Assembly (NCBI GenBank): GCA_036496265.1
Contig: DASXLL010000188.1
Location: forward strand, 1 to 23,661
Direction of reading: 5' to 3'
Source of the DNA: CAYLLN01 sp036496265
GTDB lineage: Bacteria; Planctomycetota; Planctomycetia; Pirellulales; Pirellulaceae
Length of the DNA: 23,661 nucleotides
This document shows positions 21,572-23,661 of this stretch, in pieces. The notes below the pieces were generated by a model that saw nothing but the letters and a program-made list of their open reading frames with translations, did not search any database and was not told the origin of the DNA. A program made the translations under genes and the position numbers. Each line of letters begins with the position of its first letter. Positions within the stretch are counted from its first letter, which is position 1.

Positions 21572-21652
21572 CAGAATTCAGAATTCAGAATTCAGAATGG
21601 TTTGCATGGAATGCATCGCTTCCTTTCTGCATTCTGCATTCTGCATTCTGCA
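21572..21652. repeat. heptad tandem repeat H (CAGAATT / TTCTGCA arms)
   Basis: Four left units CAGAATT, CAGAATT, CAGAATT, CAGAATG (21572-21599) and four right units TTCTGCA (21625-21652). The arms pair as CAGAA / TTCTG. The right arm is translated as part of the LptE-like signal peptide. Confidence 0.9.
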
Positions 21653-22135
21653 TTGTTTTTAGGCTGTGCCGGCTACCAACTGGGCCGACGCTCGCTTTAT
21701 CGCCCGGACATCCGCACCGTTCACATCCCGATCGTGCAGTCGGACAGCTTTCGCCGCTACCTGGGCGAACGCCTCACCGAAGCGGTCGTGAAGGAAGTCG
21801 AGCTGCGGACGCCGTACAAAGTCGTCGGCTCAGATGAAGCTGACAGCGTCCTCACCGTCCGCCTTGTCTCCGACAGCAAGCGCATCCTCACTAACAACAA
21901 ATACAGCGAGCCGCGCGACATCGAAACCGACTTCTTCATTCAAGCCAATTGGGTCGATCGGCGGGGCGATCTGATCATGAGCCACAACGACGTCCCCGCC
22001 TCGCCGCTCTTGGTGAATTTGGGGCAGCAAGCCAACTTCGTTCCTGAAGCGGGGCAATCGCTCGTTACGGCGCAGCAGGAGGCGATCAATAAGTTGGCGC
22101 AGCAGATTGTTGGGCAGATGGAACTGGCATGGTGA
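21611..22135 (+). CDS. LptE-like LPS-assembly lipoprotein
   Basis: A 174-residue lipoprotein similar in plan to LptE, which helps LptD place lipopolysaccharide in the outer membrane. A signal peptide MHRFLSAFCILHSALFLGC ends in a lipobox (LFLGC), with Cys19 as the lipid site. The mature body begins AGYQLGRRSLYRPDIRTVHIPIVQSDSFRRYLGERLTEAVVKEVELRTPYKVV, followed by strand-rich DSVLTVRLVSDSKRIL, and ends QQEAINKLAQQIVGQMELAW, the pattern of LptE-family proteins. ATG 21611 is chosen by the signal peptide; ATG 21569, three bases after the BamD-like stop, would add 14 repeat-derived residues. The hydrophobic leader is itself built from heptad repeat H. It follows the BamD-like gene by 45 bases (or 3), so cotranscription is likely. 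Confidence 0.8.
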   Translation: MHRFLSAFCILHSALFLGCAGYQLGRRSLYRPDIRTVHIPIVQSDSFRRYLGERLTEAVVKEVELRTPYKVVGSDEADSVLTVRLVSDSKRILTNNKYSEPRDIETDFFIQANWVDRRGDLIMSHNDVPASPLLVNLGQQANFVPEAGQSLVTAQQEAINKLAQQIVGQMELAW

Positions 22136-22157
22136 CCAACGTAAGCAACTCAAAGTG

Positions 22158-22180
22158 GGCAACTCGCTCTCCGAGTTGCC
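22158..22180. repeat. palindrome GGCAACTCG-CTCTC-CGAGTTGCC
   Basis: A perfect 9-bp stem with a 5-base loop, 22 bases after the LptE-like stop. It has no U-run, and its form resembles the other dispersed palindromes here. Confidence 0.7.
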
Positions 22181-22233
22181 AAGACCACGTCCCATCTTCA
22201 AAAGATTTAGCTTCGGCCGATCTTGATGCTCTT

Positions 22234-22260
22234 GGTCGCTCAGTGACTGAGCGACCTATT
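22234..22260. terminator. bidirectional terminator between convergent genes
   Basis: GGTCGCTCAG-TGA-CTGAGCGACC: a perfect 10-bp stem with a 3-base loop (22234-22256), then TATTTTAC. It lies directly beyond the stop of the minus-strand peptidase and about 100 bases past the LptE-like stop, and could end both transcripts. Confidence 0.65.
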
Positions 22261-23661
22261 TTACTTCAGCCATTTTTCTAGCCACGCCAAGATAGTCTCG
22301 TGCCAGACGATGCTGTTTTTGGGCTTGAGAATCCAGTGGTTTTCGTCGGGGAAGTAGAGGAACTGTGAGGGGATGCCGCGGCGCTGGAGGGCGGTGAAGG
22401 TGGCGATGCCTTCGGCATCGACGAGGCGGAAATCGTTGGCGCCGTGAATGACGAGGGTGGGCGTTTGCCAGTCTTTGACGTAACGGCTGGGCGAGAATTT
22501 GTCGTAGAGCTCGGGCTTTTCCCAGGGAAGGCCCTTGAATTCCCATTCGGGGAACCAAAGTTCTTCGGTGGTGAAGTAGTTGGCGAATTCGTCGAAGCCG
22601 CCGTCGTGGTTGACGAGACATTTGAAGCGCTTGGTGTGGCCGTTGATCCAGTTGACCATCCAGCCGCCGTAGGACGCGCCGAGGGCAGCGACACGGTTCG
22701 AATCGAGCCAGTCGTAGTTCGCGAGGGCATAGTCGAGACCTTTCATGAGGTCTTCGTAGGGTTTGCCGCCCCAGTCGCCGGAGATCGAGTCGGTAAAAGC
22801 CTGGCCGAACCCGGTTGAGCCGTGAAAGTTGACGGCAATGACGGCATAGCCCGCGCCGGCGAAGGCTTGCGGGTTCCAGCGATAATGAAAATGGTCTTCG
22901 ATCGCGCCTTGCGGGCCGCCGTGGATGATGAAGGCGACGGGATATTTCTTGCCGGCGGTAAAATCGACGGGTTTGAGAATCCAGGCTTGAACTTTGTCAC
23001 CGAGAGCGCCGGTGAAGTGAAATTCGGCCGGCTCGGAGACCTGGGCGAGCTTCATTCGCTCGACGTTGAATTGCGTAAGCCGCTTGGGGGGTGAGCCGTC
23101 GGCGTTGGCGATGAAAATATCGGCGGGGGCAGTGAGCGAATCTTGGGAGTAGACGATTCGCGGTTTGGAATTGCCGGCGGCGGGGCAGTAGAGAGCCCCG
23201 GTGTTGTAGTGGTCGCCGACGATTGCTTTGGGCTCGCCAGTGGCGGCGTCGATTTGAAAGATCTTTTCGCGAGCCGCCTCGCCGGCTGCGGCGAGGAGAT
23301 ATTTGCTGTCCGGTGACCAGGCGAGCGAGCTGGGCGAACGGTCCCTAGATTCGGTGAGCGTTTTGGATTTGCCGCTGGCGCGGTCGTAGAGCGTGACGCG
23401 ATAGCGATCGGACTCGAAGCCGGGGCGGGCCATGGCACGGTAGGCGATCGTTTTGCCATCGGGCGAATAGATCGGGCCGGTGTCAGTGGCTTTGTTGGCG
23501 GCGGTGATCGATTTGGCTGGGCCGCCACTGATCGCGACGGTGTAGATGTTGAGATCGGTGGACCAAGCGATGTCGTCCGGGAGCTGCGCGGTGTAGGCGA
23601 TCTCCTTGCCGTCGGGCGAGAAGGCGAATTCTTCGGAGCCGCCGAATGGTTTCGTCGGACA
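22261..23661 (-). CDS. S9 family (prolyl-oligopeptidase type) peptidase, 5' end off window
   Basis: The C-terminal 466 residues of an S9-family serine peptidase; the frame stays open to base 23661 and the N-terminus lies beyond. First come WD40-like propeller repeats (FAFSPDGKEIAY, PIYSPDGKTIAYRA, LAWSPDSKYLLAAA). The alpha/beta-hydrolase domain then follows: HGGPQGAIEDHFHYRWNPQAFAGAGYAVIAVNF, the nucleophile in GASYGGWM, the Asp in HGANDFRL, and the His in DENHWI, so the catalytic triad is complete. It hydrolyses short peptides, and the propeller gates access. The start codon and any signal peptide are not seen, so location is open. It is convergent with the LptE-like gene, sharing the 22234-22260 hairpin. 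The internal ATG at 23433 is not the start, because propeller repeats continue upstream of it. Confidence 0.93.
   Translation of the reverse strand, partial: CPTKPFGGSEEFAFSPDGKEIAYTAQLPDDIAWSTDLNIYTVAISGGPAKSITAANKATDTGPIYSPDGKTIAYRAMARPGFESDRYRVTLYDRASGKSKTLTESRDRSPSSLAWSPDSKYLLAAAGEAAREKIFQIDAATGEPKAIVGDHYNTGALYCPAAGNSKPRIVYSQDSLTAPADIFIANADGSPPKRLTQFNVERMKLAQVSEPAEFHFTGALGDKVQAWILKPVDFTAGKKYPVAFIIHGGPQGAIEDHFHYRWNPQAFAGAGYAVIAVNFHGSTGFGQAFTDSISGDWGGKPYEDLMKGLDYALANYDWLDSNRVAALGASYGGWMVNWINGHTKRFKCLVNHDGGFDEFANYFTTEELWFPEWEFKGLPWEKPELYDKFSPSRYVKDWQTPTLVIHGANDFRLVDAEGIATFTALQRRGIPSQFLYFPDENHWILKPKNSIVWHETILAWLEKWLK

Overview
The window looks like a chromosomal segment of a planctomycete, probably close to Pirellulales or a related order. 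The main reasons are a giant secreted multiheme cytochrome with a PA14-like front end, a Cys-rich secreted protein, BamD-like and LptE-like outer-membrane lipoproteins, and very abundant short palindromic and heptad repeats between and inside genes. No rRNA, tRNA, CRISPR array, transposase or phage gene was recognised. The taxonomic call is inference from gene content.

Layout. 1-1212 (-): DNA cytosine-5 methyltransferase whose 3' end runs off the left edge. 1565-1894 (-): small secreted Gly/Tyr-rich protein. 2292-8415 (+): a DUF3500 protein with a Tat-like leader, a small two-helix membrane protein, and a ~1565-residue secreted protein with five CXXCH haem sites. 8613-9425 (-): secreted protein with 31 cysteines after its leader. 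9765-10649 (+): polytopic membrane protein. 10680-16574 (-): prkA, DUF444/yeaH, spoVR, a 159-residue unknown and a hicBA toxin-antitoxin pair, all in one direction. 16575-17241: no gene seen. 17242-17724 (-): YfcE/MJ0936-type phosphoesterase. 18099-18908 (+): unknown helical protein. 19075-19917 (+): recO. 20144-22135 (+): BamD-like TPR lipoprotein and LptE-like lipoprotein. 22261-23661 (-): S9 prolyl-oligopeptidase-type peptidase whose 5' end runs off the right edge.

How the genes fit together. PrkA kinase, the DUF444 von Willebrand-type protein and SpoVR are an established co-conserved stress/starvation trio; here they are followed by an unrecognised gene and a HicBA module. The BamD-like and LptE-like genes suit outer-membrane biogenesis. 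The haem/PA14 protein is a periplasmic or surface electron-transfer or sugar-oxidation candidate.

The most unusual signal is repeat architecture. Nine sites carry short tandem repeats with an exact 7-base period but different unit sequences, several built as inverted arm pairs. They sit at gene boundaries and supply stop codons, a start codon and part of a lipoprotein signal peptide. A second class, mini-palindromes of 7-10 bp stems with mostly 3-base loops, occurs between genes and also in frame inside recO and the giant cytochrome gene.
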